Of a DNA stretch of 64,000 nucleotides, positions 22,045 to 33,301 are shown one piece after another. Position numbers and translations under genes: made by a program. Each line of letters begins with the position of its first letter. The stretch's first letter is position 1. Origin of the DNA: Immersiella caudata (Eukaryota; Ascomycota; Sordariomycetes; Sordariales; Lasiosphaeriaceae); contig JAULSU010000001.1 of NCBI GenBank assembly GCA_030512335.1, positions 7,440,001 to 7,504,000 of the forward strand, read 5' to 3'. The notes under the pieces were generated by a model, which saw only the letters and a program-made list of their open reading frames with translations, was not told the DNA's origin and searched no databases.

Positions 22045-22364
22045 TAACGATGCATGAGACCAGATGGAATGGTTTGGGATTGTACGTAGTTTCGTTTTTT
22101 CTTTTTTCTTTTTTCTTTTCTTTTGCATTGTTGCATTGTTGCTTGGCGTCTTCATGAACATTTCACGACACGTACGGCTGACGGAGACATGACCATGGTT
22201 GGAGACACTCAGGTGGGAATGCATAACATGAAAATTGGACATTGGCATCATCTCTACATTCTACAGAGTACTCATGCACCTATACTAGAGATAGATAGGA
22301 CTGATCAGGTAGATTCACCTGCCATACATAACATACAACACCCATTCCTTTTCTGCTTTATTTT
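22045..22364. terminator. Shared 3' intergenic region of the lipase and GH43 genes
   Basis: 320 bp between two convergent stop codons. It contains a CTTTT/TTTTC repeat tract (about 22090-22125) on the plus strand and AT-rich stretches near 22340-22365, plausible 3' processing signals for both genes. No ORF of interest. Confidence 0.5.
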
Positions 22365-23360
22365 TTAGTACTGGTCCACGGGGACGGGCAGGATCTTGCC
22401 CTCGTCATCATAGAAGATCTCCTTGACCTTGACGGAGCGCAGGTGGTTGACGCCCTTGCTGAGCTCGCAGTCGTGGTGGAACAACCACCAGCGGTCCTGG
22501 AACTCAACAATGGAGTGGTGGGTGGTCCAGCCCAGCACAGGCTCAAGGATGCGCCCACCGTATGTGAAGGGGCCGTATGGGCTGGCACCAGTAGCATAGC
22601 AGAGATAGTGGCTGTCGCCAGTGGAGTAGCTGAAGTAGTAGGTGTCCCCGCGCTTATGCATCCAGGCCGCCTCAAAGAAGCGTCGGTCGTGGTCATCGGC
22701 GTCGATAGGCTCGCCAGTCTCAGGGGCAAGGATCACGATCTCGCGAACTTCCTCGGCAAACTGGTGCATGTCGTCGGTGAGACGGGCGACGCGGGGCCCG
22801 AGAGCCTTGGCGCCGGGGCTGGAGGGCTCCTTGGGTCCGAGCCACGAGGCATCGTAGGTGCTGGCGTTGCCCTTCTGGTAGCACTGCAGCTGACCACCCC
22901 AAAGACCGCCAAAGTAGAGGTAGGCTTGGCCGTCGGTGTCGACAAAAGATGCGGGGTCGATGCTGTAGCTGCCCTTGATGGGCTCTGGGTCGGGGGTGAA
23001 GGGGCCCTCGGGCCGGTCGCCGACAGCCACACCGATGCGGAAGACGCCCTCCTTGTCGCGCGCGGGGAAGTAGAGATAGTACTTTCCGTCGCGGCCTTGC
23101 GCGGCGTCGGGGGCCCAGAGCTGCTTCGACACCCAGGGGATGTCCTCGGTGCGGAGAACGACGCCGTGATCCACTACGGGGGCTGCGGGGTCGAGCGAGT
23201 CAGTGCTAAAGACATGGTAGTCGGCCATGTCATACTGGTCGCCATTGTCGTTAAACTGGATATCGGTCTCGCGGTCGTGCGACGGGTAGATGTAGACACG
23301 ACCCTCGAAGACGTGGGCGGACGGGTCGGCCGTGTAGAGGTGTGTAATGAGGGGAGCCAT
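22365..23360 (-). CDS. Glycoside hydrolase family 43, intracellular
   Basis: One uninterrupted exon on the minus strand, 331 residues from the ATG at 23360. A five-bladed propeller enzyme acting on arabinose- or xylose-containing oligosaccharides (beta-xylosidase or alpha-arabinofuranosidase). The three GH43 carboxylates are present: base Asp12 in YTADPSAHVF, Asp135 in YSIDPASFVD and acid Glu230 in RFFEAAW. There is no signal peptide, so it should act on imported oligosaccharides in the cytosol. An in-frame ATG 25 codons upstream (23435) would add a Pro-rich tail; the inner ATG is preferred because MAPLITHLYTADPSAHVF matches how such proteins begin. Its presence with the polyol and deoxygluconate dehydrogenases fits plant-polysaccharide use. 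Confidence 0.93.
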   Translation of the reverse strand: MAPLITHLYTADPSAHVFEGRVYIYPSHDRETDIQFNDNGDQYDMADYHVFSTDSLDPAAPVVDHGVVLRTEDIPWVSKQLWAPDAAQGRDGKYYLYFPARDKEGVFRIGVAVGDRPEGPFTPDPEPIKGSYSIDPASFVDTDGQAYLYFGGLWGGQLQCYQKGNASTYDASWLGPKEPSSPGAKALGPRVARLTDDMHQFAEEVREIVILAPETGEPIDADDHDRRFFEAAWMHKRGDTYYFSYSTGDSHYLCYATGASPYGPFTYGGRILEPVLGWTTHHSIVEFQDRWWLFHHDCELSKGVNHLRSVKVKEIFYDDEGKILPVPVDQY

Positions 23361-24907
23361 GTTCGGCTCCGGGGGTTGGTACAAAGTTGGAGAAATTTTT
23401 GGGGTGCGGGGTACTGTGCGGGGTATGGGGAGCACAGCGAGGAGGGATGGCCTTCAGGGGATGGTGTGAGCGCGGACAATATATAAAGAGAAAGGGACGA
23501 GAGGGATCTACCTCAGATATATAGACCCGTGAATGGGCCGCTTGGACGGTTGGATGGGAAACATCTCCATGGGGAGTCGAGGGCGACCGCGTTAGGGATG
23601 CTGGCTTGGCTGCCGGGCGGGTGGGTGTCGCTCAAGGGAAGGCCTCACGCAAGAGTCCAATTTTTGTATTTATCCACATTTAACCGTCCGGCTATCGTGC
23701 CGAGCCAGGTGGGAGAATGCCAGCAGGCGGCTCAGCGGGGTCCATGCCGGGGGCCATTACGTCGAGTCTTGCGCCCAGGCGGCTCAAGAGACTGGTGGTT
23801 TCAATGGTTGACGACGCCGCTTCGGGTTGGGGCGGTGATGCTGGACGGTGAGGGCTTGACCGCGGGGAGTCTCTTGGGAGGTTCATCGATTGGCTATTTG
23901 GTAGGGTCGGGAACATCTCCGCGCATGCGACGGTTGGGGCAATGCAGTCCAGGGTGAGGCAAATATTTAATGGAGTGGAGGTTGGGCGGTTGAATTGGTC
24001 TTTCGATGTTGGTATAGAGAGTGGAGCGAAGTTTGGCGCTGTGCCGGCAGCACCCGCTCACCAGATGTTCGACTGCCAAGATTTAGTGAGTCCATCGGTC
24101 GACGCCGCAAGTGCCGGCGCTGTCAAAACGAAATTGATCGATATCGATACCCAGGCGATGTTTATCGGTTCTCTGGTGAATTTGGTTGGCACTGACGGCT
24201 GTGGCTGTGCCGCGATGTCCGACACGCCATTCGTTTTTCGGAGAAGACCCATCTCAGCTAGTGCTCGGGGCTGAAGGCGCCAAAGAATTCAATGTCCGAA
24301 ACGCATCCCGTCAACGAGGCATCTTCTCTTGAAACTCGAGGGAAGAGGAAGTGGGATGTACGAGCTTATGGGGCTTTTGTCCAGTCGTGACCGTCGTCGC
24401 GGGACTGGTCAACTAGGCCGCACCTTGGGTTCCGCATCACGATTGGGATCCGGCACTGGAAGGCACGCGTCTTGAAAGTTGCGAGATGCAAGATGGGCTG
24501 AACAGCAGGAAATTAAGTTTGGCAACATCCCGTCTCCCAGGCACCTGATTAGGTCATTCAGAGGTCCTGTCATTCAGCCCCAGATCCCGATGCTCCACTT
24601 ATCAGCCTCGAGAAGGAACAAACGTCCAAGGAAGATTTTGCGACCCCTTGAGCACCACCGCCGCCCATTGGGCAATGAAGCATCGCAGGGCTGTGATACC
24701 GTTTAGAGCAGCACGTAAATGCTTGTGCTGTCCCTCGTGGCGGCTTGCCTTCCCCTGGTATGGCGCACCAGTCGACATCCGCCAGTCGCCGTGAAAGGCT
24801 TCTTGAACGGAGAGCTCCCCAGTCTCTTCTCCTCTATCATTCTTGAGCTGAAGTAGCACGCTCACTCAACATCTCCACGAAGCGCGTGTTTCTCGGTGGT
24901 GCCGACC
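23361..24907. promoter_or_regulatory. Divergent intergenic region, GH43 and membrane protein
   Basis: 1.5 kb with no supported gene. A TATATAAAGA string lies about 120 bp upstream of the GH43 ATG on plus (23479-23488), and another ATATATAGA near 23518. An ATG at 24719 opens a short hydrophobic stretch (MLVLSLVAACLPL) that looks like a signal peptide and could be an upstream exon of the membrane protein, but I could not join it in phase. Confidence 0.45.
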
Positions 24908-27146
24908 ATGCTTCCTACGCCGCTGCCCACCGCGGCGCCGACGCTCGCACCCGCTCCCTATGGCGCTACCCTCGCGCCCCGAGCGACAACAACAGGTCTC
25001 TACGACTACGACACAAACTGTTACAACTTTGATGGCATCATGACATGTGCTAACATCCTATCGGGGTGCTATGGAAACATCCTAGCGGCTACCAACTATG
25101 TCGACGCCGCGAACTCATGCCTCTGCGCGTCAGGGATGCCGTACCTCAGCTGCTACTTCAACGCTCTCTCGACCGCTGGGTGTTACGAGGATCTCCTGGG
25201 CACGGTTGGTCTGTCACCGCCCCGATATCGATGTTTCCACGACCTTTACTGACCAATTGATCGACCAGACTGGAACTCGTACATGCTTGATTACTTCTAC
25301 TCCACCTGTGGAAGCATTCCCCCTTCCGCGATGGCGCAGATGTCTCCTCCGTAGGTTTGGACTACTTGACTTGATGACTTCTGGACTGACACGCACTCTA
25401 GGGCCACCGTCTCTCTGAGTTTCGAGTATGTGACAGAGTCGGGCTGACTCCCTCAGGTCTAACAAAGTCTTAGGGTAGTCGATATCGTTACGGCAACCGG
25501 TCAGCCTCCATCACCATCGCAGCTTGCGCAGCCGAACTACAAGGGTGCGGGTCAGCTACTGAAAGGCGAATGCACAAAGACCGATTTCACCCTTGTAGAT
25601 GCGGGCAGTACTGTGTACTTCGCAGGCTTCAACGGTATGTGCGATTGCTGCTGTTTTTGCCCTCTTAGTCCTTTTACCCTATTGTCTCAGGAGATCTGGG
25701 GAGGTAACTCCTCCTCCTCCTCCTCCTCCTGAGACACGCAAACATCGTCCTGAAATGGAAGTTAGCAGCTGACATCGACCGCCAGGTTGCAACGGAGAAC
25801 GTCCAGAGTGTTGCCCCTGGCAGGTCGCCACGATGTCAGCATCCCCGCTGGCGACAACAATGGCCGGCACGAATCAAGACACGGGAAACCACATAGGATT
25901 CGACTTTCCTCAACCTCAGGATAGCAATCAGGCAACACTTGCTAGCTGCGCCGATGACTACTATTCAATCTCGGGCGGCTGCTGTCCGGTGTAAGTGAAG
26001 AAGGCTTGCTATTCAAAACCCCACTCTAACTTCTAGCCTTATCCCAGCGGCTATTGGCTCTTTACGACGGAAGTCGGGGGGCAGACTCCTTGCTACAGCT
26101 CCTTGAACCGTGCCGCCACGCCGCCGACGCTCACTGCCGGTCTCGCAGGCAACCCAACGGGTACGTCGAAGCCCACGTCCGCTGTTGTCAACATTGTATG
26201 GTCAATGAGATACCCCGTTGCTGATCAGAATGGCGGCCTATCGACGGCAGCGAAGGCAGGCATTGGTGCCGGAGCCGGAGTCGCTGCCATTCTAATCGGT
26301 GTTCTCGCCATATGCCTATGGAGATCCCGCCGCAAGAATAAGAAGCTTGAGGCGGAAAGGAATGTAGGCGGGGGTGTTTATGCCCCTATGGGTCCCCAGT
26401 CCCAACACCAGCCAGTGATACAACAGACTGTCATGCCGAACGGTCAATACATGCAATACCCTCTGATGGCTCCCGAGCCGGATCCCTCAGGGCGTGGGGG
26501 CATCATGACCAACGTGCATGCACCTTCCGTTGCACCTCTTCTCCCACAAACCACTGGCACGTCTAATGGAGGGATAAGCGAGTTGAGCTCGCAGAACGGT
26601 CAAGGTTTAATACAAAATGGGGGTCTGTTTGCTGGCTCGCCTATACCAAGATCCGCATCATACTCCAGCAGTCACGGCACCAACAGTCCCGCCATCACAA
26701 CCAATGGCCTTGGCTATTTTCCCGCTCCGATCGTTGAAGCTGATGAAGGGGTGGGACAAGCACGGTCTCAGCCCTTCTCACAAGGATATCCACAGGCCTA
26801 CGGGGCTGCACCGTACGAGTTGCCACAACAACCATCTCATCAGTTTCCCCAAGCACATGAAGGTCAGCAACCGCCGTTCTACCCGGGCCCAGGCCAACCA
26901 GCGCAGTACTACGATGGCTCGCCAGGCCAACCACCGCACATTTACCCCCAGAGCCCCCCACAACAGTTGTATCATCCGATCCAGCAGCCACGACCATTGC
27001 ATGACCAACAGCAGTACCAGACGGCTCCCCACCTACAGCAGCAGTCCCAGATGTACCAGATTCCACCCCATCTGGTCCCTGAGATGAGCGCGAACAGGGA
27101 GGCCAATTCGCCACAAGAAGTAGCAGGGAGTCAGATTTGTCCGTGA
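24908..27146 (+). CDS. Cys-rich single-pass plasma-membrane protein, fungal-specific
   Basis: Six exons: 24908-25208, 25269-25350, 25402-25425, 25474-25634, 25786-25990, 26048-27146; 623 residues. The N-terminal half is probably extracellular with many Cys (CYNFDGIMTCANILSGCYGN, ERPECCPWQ, SGGCCPVGYW), followed by one membrane segment at about residues 325-348 (AGIGAGAGVAAILIGVLAIC) with a basic RSRRKNKK stop-transfer, and a Gln/Pro-rich cytoplasmic tail. The layout suggests a wall sensor or surface receptor, but the function is unknown. No signal peptide follows the chosen ATG, so the true start may lie in an upstream exon. Exon 3 is just 24 nt. The first donor (GTCTGT) is weak. Intron 4 is the introner-like element described separately. 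Confidence 0.82.
25635..25785 (+). mobile_element. Introner-like element, copy A (intron 4 of the membrane-protein gene)
   Basis: A 151-bp intron that is almost the same sequence, splice site to splice site, as the last intron of the BAR-SH3 gene at 55913-56047. Shared blocks are GTATGTGCGATTGCTGC at the 5' end, TTAGTCCTTTTACCCTATT, a hairpin (GTCTCAGGAG at 25684-25693 pairing with CTCCTGAGAC at 25726-25735), AATGGAAGTTAG and GCTGACATCGACC with the branch site, then a YAG. The hairpin loop here holds an expanded CTC triplet repeat absent from copy B. By eye about nine in ten positions agree outside the loop. The host genes are unrelated, so the intron itself must have been copied. Confidence 0.9.
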
Positions 27147-29794
27147 TTGGCGCATGGAGAGGCATCTGTCATAGCAATGCTGAACCTGTGTCCCGATGGC
27201 GCCATTGGGGGACTTGTCACAGACCTATAGCTGAAAGGAGTGGAATGGGACATTTCGTGTGCCTGGCAAACTCACAGATTCATCAGGCAATGCGGAACTT
27301 TACATTTGGGTACTTGCAACGATACGTTTCCCGGCCTCTGCAAGGCTGGCCTTGACCTGGCGCGCGGCATCGTGTGATGACCAGGAGATTCGGATGCAAG
27401 CGCATCGGTGCTGGACTCTATCGTCGAGTTCCTCGACCCATAACTGTAGCTAAGAGATTGAGCTCTACTTTTCCCGTACGTAACGAGAAACGGGAGTATT
27501 GGCTTGAGAATTAGCTATCACAAAAGTTTCCTGACACGGCACATTCCAGCCAATTCCAGGCACTCTGTCAAGCAATCCCACCTCAAGTCTGCATCTCATG
27601 AGTCGTAAAGTGATTGATGATTGAAGGAAAAAGTATTCGACGTGTCAGTCGAGCAACCAAAAGACCCGCCATCACCCAACAGTGCAGAATCTTGCATCAT
27701 GCATGTAAACAACTCGACAGGGGGCGGGTAGTCTGCCGACAGACAAATGTATGACATGGCAAACTGGATTTGGGATAAAGGTGTATTCAAGGATCGTCAT
27801 ACTTCCATCACTTTTGGTTCTACTCCTCTGCAAGTCCTGGCAGGCCTTGAAGGAGACGGTTCTATACATCCTCAGTTACGGCACTACTTGTGTTTGAACA
27901 AGATGCGTTCAGTCGGCGACGTCAGCCCACGCGCTGCATGCAGGTCCAGTGTGCCACCGAGTAAAAGTTCCCGAAGGTCTGTTTGGAGAAATGACCTGTC
28001 TCTCGTCGTCTTCCAGTCGAAGAGCGGTGAGGGAGTGTAGAAACGGCGGTTCGGTGAGCGGTTGCAGCCGGCGAAAGCAGAGCGTTTCCGGCCCGATGTC
28101 CCCGAATGGTTCGGAATAAAAGCCGGGCGGTACGAATCGTCACTGCATCATGCAACTGCGGCTGTTGCAGGCAATATTGACAAGTCACCTGTGGATCAAA
28201 CCATTCAGGGGTTATGCGGGTGATAACTGCTCCCGTTCTCTTGGATCAAAAGCTGCAACCCCTCATCTTGAAGAGCCAGTGCCTTTGGCTATGCCCTCGG
28301 GCATATGGCAAACGCAAGCCGGCATTGGCCCGGGAAACGTGTTCGAGCCTCTGAGGTCGAAGGAAGCCCGTCACAGACTTAGTACACTGTTAGTTTCCGA
28401 AAATATCTAAACCGCAGAACTTGGCACGGAAACAGGAGGGTCGCTACCCGAAAGCTCGGAAGACCGGATGGACTTCATCAATGGTAAGCTTCCTCACCGG
28501 TTTCGTGAAACCTCGGGAAGCTGTCTTCAGATATTGCTCAGGTCAGCAGGCTTACAGAGACTGGTCGAGAAGCTTTCCCGGCATCGCCGGCCTGCAGAAA
28601 TGTGCTCATCGCATGCCCACGTTGTCACACGCGCCGAAACGTGGCTCGTGATCAGAGATGATTTTCTCGTGTTTTAATACCTCTCACAACATTTGAGAGG
28701 CGATGAACAGGGCAGGTTCATCGAGTCGGCATCTCCCGGCTACCGCTCCCGAGCGGGCCGATGCGAGCGTTGAAGCAATCTCTTTGGGCGGCTTTTACCA
28801 GAGAACCTGATCGTGCAAGGCAAAAACCTGGAACCTGGGTTCTCAGTTTAAGCGCGGATGATCGTGGACGGTGATGGACCATGAACAGAGCTCAGTGCGG
28901 CTCAGCGCAGGGGATCGCCTCTCCTGCAGGCCGTGTCGCGAGACACCTAAAAGAGGAAACTGTAAATTTCCAAGGTCTGACTGATTGGTTCAAACTGGTG
29001 TGCCCGAAACCACTGAACACTGCTGTCGGGCGCAACCGCAGCCTGCCGTTCTGAGCACTGCCCACTATGCACATGGCGTCTAGGATCGCTCAGGGTTGCA
29101 TCAACGTCCAAGTGAGGTGCCGAAAGAGGTCTTCCGAAAATGGTTGCGCCCACACCACAAAGGTGAATTCAGAGGGTGTGAGTTCACAAGAGCGGAGGTA
29201 TTGGGCGAACAAGCCGGCAGGGGCGGCGAAGTTGCGTCGAGGCAAGTGCTGCTGCCTGCAGATCCGCCCAGGCCGCCTGGGGACTCAAGACGGCGTCGAT
29301 GCCTCACCACCGACATTGTCTTGGGCTTCATCCATCCACAAGCCGAGCCTTGACCTGTCCTGCACGATTTCCTGTTTACCTTACATTTGCCTCCTACATA
29401 TCCGTCGCCACTGTAAGCAAGTAGCGAAGCAAGAATGCGGCGGCGGTCTTCGAGTCGACAATAAGTGCATTTTCGTTGTTTCGTTCGCCTTGCGACCGAC
29501 CTCCTATCTCACAGAGCATTAAAATGCAGACGGAACGGCCGTGGAACACAGGTTCGAACTGGCATTGCTCGGGGAAAAAGCGAGACAGGCGTATCGGCGC
29601 CAGCAAGCCACTGGGCGATCTATAGCGCCCTCATTTCATATCCGGTTCGGGCGTGCCAATCGTGGTTGCCAGCGAGCCTCATTCTCAAAAGCAAGGGGCT
29701 CCCACTGCCCAGAACGCATTGTATTAGATCCGGCAGCCTTCCCAAAACACAGCAGACTCCAGATCACGGTGCAAGAACTGCTACCGCGGATATC
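27147..29794. other. Long intergenic region, no supported gene
   Basis: 2.6 kb with scattered ORFs of 60-150 residues on both strands, none showing a motif or a credible exon-intron arrangement. Base composition is closer to balanced than in neighbouring genes. The last 500 bp probably include the promoter and leader of the DUF6590 gene. Confidence 0.5.
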
Positions 29795-31076
29795 ATGGAA
29801 ATGCAAAAGAATACGTTGAACCAAATGGCTCCGGCAACAGGTGAATCTGATCTTTTTGGTGCTGATGTCTTCAATTTACGAACACGAACTGACGCGCCGC
29901 TGCTTGGCTCAGCAGACGAGCCGGATAGCCTGGGTGTTTCACCCGCGTTGGAAATATCGGTGGACGGGGGGCCAGAGAAGGAAGAGAAGCCTCCTGGAGA
30001 CGACGGAGGTGTCAACCATGCTCCTCGCCAAAAAACGCCAGAGCCCGGGAAGGCTCCTCCTCCTGGAGCGCGACGTACACCTGCGAAGGATTATGGCTGG
30101 CAATGGGAATGGGACGAGGACCAAAAGGACTATATTTACATTGGTACGAGAGTCAAGACACCAACTTTTGGGACAACGTTACTCATCTCTTCGTCAGACA
30201 ACGGTCGAAAGCTCCTCTACACTGCGTATCAGAGATCTCGCGGTGACCCAGCGGCAAGCGAGTTCAAAACCACAACCACAACCACACCACAGCCAAAATC
30301 TCCGAAGACCACTCCCGCAGAACAGCCCCCTCTGGGGTCTTCCCCTGTATCCTCGACATCAGAGCCTGGCTGGGTACAAGTCGGAAGGTTGTCGGAAGAT
30401 CCAGAAAAGGATGCTAAAGCTATACGTTCGCCCCATAATCCGTCGGCGGAGCCGGTGCCTCCTGTGCCATCCAAGAAAAGGGCCTTTGAAGAGCCGCTTG
30501 ATGATCGTATGCTATTACTGCCAGTTTCCCCACCAGGACCCCCCTGCTGATACTCGCCTAGGCTTTAAAAAGGTAGAGAAACCAAAGCGCTTCTTCTCGG
30601 TCGGGCGGATCTTCAAGACGGTGTGGTTCGAGCCTCGTGGTTCTGAGACGCCTGTACGGCGCGCAGATCTCGAGTGGTCTGACAGCTGCACCACACCTTT
30701 CCATGGAAAGAGGCCGCTTGCCAAGTTTAGGTGGTTTGTTGTGGTTAGGAAGCGGTTGAACCACTCACTCTGCTTCAGCATCACGACTTTTGCTGGTCCG
30801 GGCACTGCCAGGTCCCGCCGCGGGCGAGCTATGGACTTTGTTGTTCTTCACTCCTCCGAGATCGAGCCTCCTATGCCGTACGAAGAGGAAGGCATCGTTC
30901 GAAAACCTATTGGTGTGATCATTGAAGAAGACGAACAATACATCTCCCCGCTCGCCCGTCTGGACTGCAGTCGCCTGTACACCGTGGAGGACGATCTGGA
31001 GGTTATGAAAATTGGCCGGGTGAACCCGGAATCATTGATACATCTCGAGGAGTATTACAAGGAGTGCGTGAACTGA
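29795..31076 (+). CDS. DUF6590 domain protein
   Basis: Exons 29795-30506 and 30562-31076, 55-bp intron with a CTGATAC branch site; 408 residues. The first exon encodes an acidic, Pro-rich disordered region ending in an aromatic patch (GWQWEWDEDQKDYIYIG); the second carries the fungal DUF6590 domain: RFKKVEKPKRFFSVGRIFKTVWFEP, then PLAKFRWFVVVRKRLNHSLCF (a substring), FVVLHSSE and the terminal PESLIHLEEYY. Biochemical role is unknown; the domain is common in Pezizomycotina and often follows low-complexity tails. The start is less certain: the frame is open further upstream, but the ATG at 29795 begins the acidic segment, and an upstream exon cannot be excluded. Confidence 0.8.
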
Positions 31077-31821
31077 CGATGGACTTGGAAATTAGAAAGG
31101 CGAGATTGGGTAACGTTGGGCTGTGATTGGGGATGGATTCTGAAAATTGTCGAAAATGGTAGACGAATGGGAGCAGTAATTTTGGATTCCTCAGCGATTC
31201 TTGATGTTCTTGCATATTTCTTGCCCTTTTCCCTTCAAATTCGAGCAAGACCAGTTGGATTTCGTTGTCCTGATTGCTAATTGGTCTAGTCCGCCACTGG
31301 GCCTGGCTGGAAGAAAAGGGACGCGAGCGCTCACACCCAGACTTAATGGGCTGGAACGCCAGGCTTCAGCACGTCGTCGTGGCGGGTGTATGTTGGCCAA
31401 TCCGGAGCTTCTCCTTGGCGAGCAAAGTTGGGGGGTGTGGTGCGTCGACTAGAGGTGACCAGGTGTGAACCTTACGCGTCGCCGAGCCTGAAACGCGTCA
31501 GGTTCGTACTCTCGGTGGCAACTTGATGGCTGTGCTTCGGGCTTGATCTTGGAGCGTCGAAACTACAGTGGCTACCCGCAGACCCTTACCTAACAGGTGT
31601 GGCTCTGAAAGTGAAGACCATGTTCCCGCGCCATGGGCGAAACCCCGGATGTTGATCCAGAGAACAGTCACCCCCCCCCCCAAAAGACCTCCTGGCCCGG
31701 GATGTGGTTGCCGACTTGATGACCCTTCGCATGATAGATACAAGCAGTGCAATCTCAAAATACTCCAAACGGCTTTCCAAACAGCCAAACAACCCCCTTG
31801 GAAGTCACGAAGTCCAGCTTT
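31077..31821. terminator. Convergent intergenic region with poly-C tract
   Basis: 745 bp between two convergent genes. It holds an 11-base C run at 31671-31681 and short overlapping ORFs without motifs. Expected to contain both 3' UTRs. Confidence 0.45.
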
Positions 31822-32571
31822 TTAGAAATCCTGCACTCCCGTCTCGCCTGTTAATATTCTCTCCGGTCTCGCCCCCCTTTCACCCTCCTCATCCGCATCC
31901 TCTCCAACCCACTCAGGCGTCTCCTCATCAAACCACGCCTCCTCCCTCTCGCTCCGCTCCAACACATCATACTCCTCCTCCAGATCGACCCTCCCATACT
32001 CAAAATCCTCATCCTCCCCACGCACGAACCTCTCCCTCAGAAACGCCTCCCACTGCTCCCTCCCCTGCGCCTTCGTCTTCGCCGGGGGGAGGTCATCCAC
32101 CCCCAACCCGGGATTCACCCCCGCGGGGGTACATGACGAAGATGGAGGCTGTGACTGGGAGCTACTGCTACCACCAGCTTCTGCCTCTTTAGACTCCCGT
32201 GAAAGCTTTGCAAGCCTCTCCTCCCCGCGGAGAAGCGATCCTTCAAGGACCCTTGCATATCCCTTTGCGCGCCCGTCGGCTTCCCGCTCGGCGGGGGTCA
32301 GGAAGCGGCGGATTAGGGTGTCGTAGAGGAGGGGGTCTGGCTGCGGTTAGGTCCAAGTTTGGAGCTAGACGGAGAGGGCGGAAAACTGACCGGCGAGCTC
32401 GTGCTCGGAGGACTTGAAGTAGGTTGGGTTGCGGTGGAGGTACTCGCGGCGGCGGTTCTGTATGCGTATTTGTTCGGAGCGGGAGTGGGAGCGTGGTGGG
32501 CGGGGTTGGGGTTTGGAGAAGAGGTCTTCCGAGGTTGTGTGTGGCGGTGGGGATTCCATGTGAGGCGCCAT
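31822..32571 (-). CDS. CCDC97-like (DUF2052) protein
   Basis: Minus strand, exons 32571-32391 and 32336-31822, 54-bp intron; 231 residues. The conserved core starts RRREYLHRNPTYFKSSEHEL, is joined by splicing to ADPLLYDTLIRRFLTPAERE, and continues with REQWEAFLRERFVRGEDEDF and an acidic tail YDVLERSEREEAWFDEE. This order is that of the CCDC97 C-terminal family; the human protein copurifies with the U2 SF3B complex, so a splicing-related nuclear role is inferred. The acceptor must be GCAGCCAG, not the CCGCAG four bases earlier, to keep the ELADPLLYD string. The start at 32571 is preferred to the in-frame ATG at 32697 because of its ACCATGG context and family length. Confidence 0.88.
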
Positions 32572-33301
32572 GGTTAGTTGAGCACTATGTGCGAGATGGA
32601 TGGTGTTCAAAGTTTGTTGGCAGTTGTGATGGCTGGCCGGGTGGCTATCCGCCGATGCAGTTGCCTGTTGTATGGTCATGGAGCTGGTGTGAACCAAGGT
32701 GACAGGCCGGTGGCGATGTTCGCGATGGCGAATTTAGCTTTTCGTTGATGGCTGAGATGAGACGTTGGATGAAAAGTCCAAGCTGACTGCTGGATTTGCG
32801 GGGGCGGGGTAAAAGAACGAACAGTGACCTCCATGACACAAGCAACCACACCCGAAACTGATGCCGCAAAAGGGTTGTAAAGCCCATAAAGCCGATTGTC
32901 CCACAAGGGGCCTGGACATATTCTGTCGAAGGGCGGTGCTCCGAACAAGCCTCGGAGGTCGAGGTTCGGGTGTTGGGTAGGGGGTACAACATCAATCGAT
33001 GGGATATTACAAGTTCTACATAATCTACTTCTAATCTGTCCAACACTGATGCCCCGGACACGGCTTCTTTTTTAGTTCCAAGTCCATTACCTGCGTAAAC
33101 CATCTATCCAGACACACTGTATTGAATGAACCAAACCAGACACGCGTTGCTCGTCGCTGGTAAATGCTGAAACAGGCAAATGCTGATGCCAAAAGCACTA
33201 ATGCTCTTCGACGCTTGCGAGCCATACCGGGGCTCCTGGAGTGGACTTTGACCCGCCGTCGTGGCCTGAGACCAGCTCGCCCACTGATCACTGAAGCTCT
33301 C
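32572..33301. promoter_or_regulatory. Spacer between CCDC97-like gene and the HerA-like ATPase gene
   Basis: 730 bp in a tandem minus-strand arrangement, so it should contain the ATPase 3' UTR and the CCDC97-like promoter. A 98-residue minus ORF (33031-33327) with a hydrophobic stretch overlaps the ATPase stop codon and is not supported as a gene. Confidence 0.45.

Noticed and set aside
22443..23486. 347-residue plus-strand ORF
   Set aside because: Antisense shadow of the GH43 gene, which has all catalytic residues on the minus strand.
30507..30550. Readthrough end of the first DUF6590-gene frame
   Set aside because: Lies in a well-formed 55-bp intron; splicing restores the DUF6590 domain.
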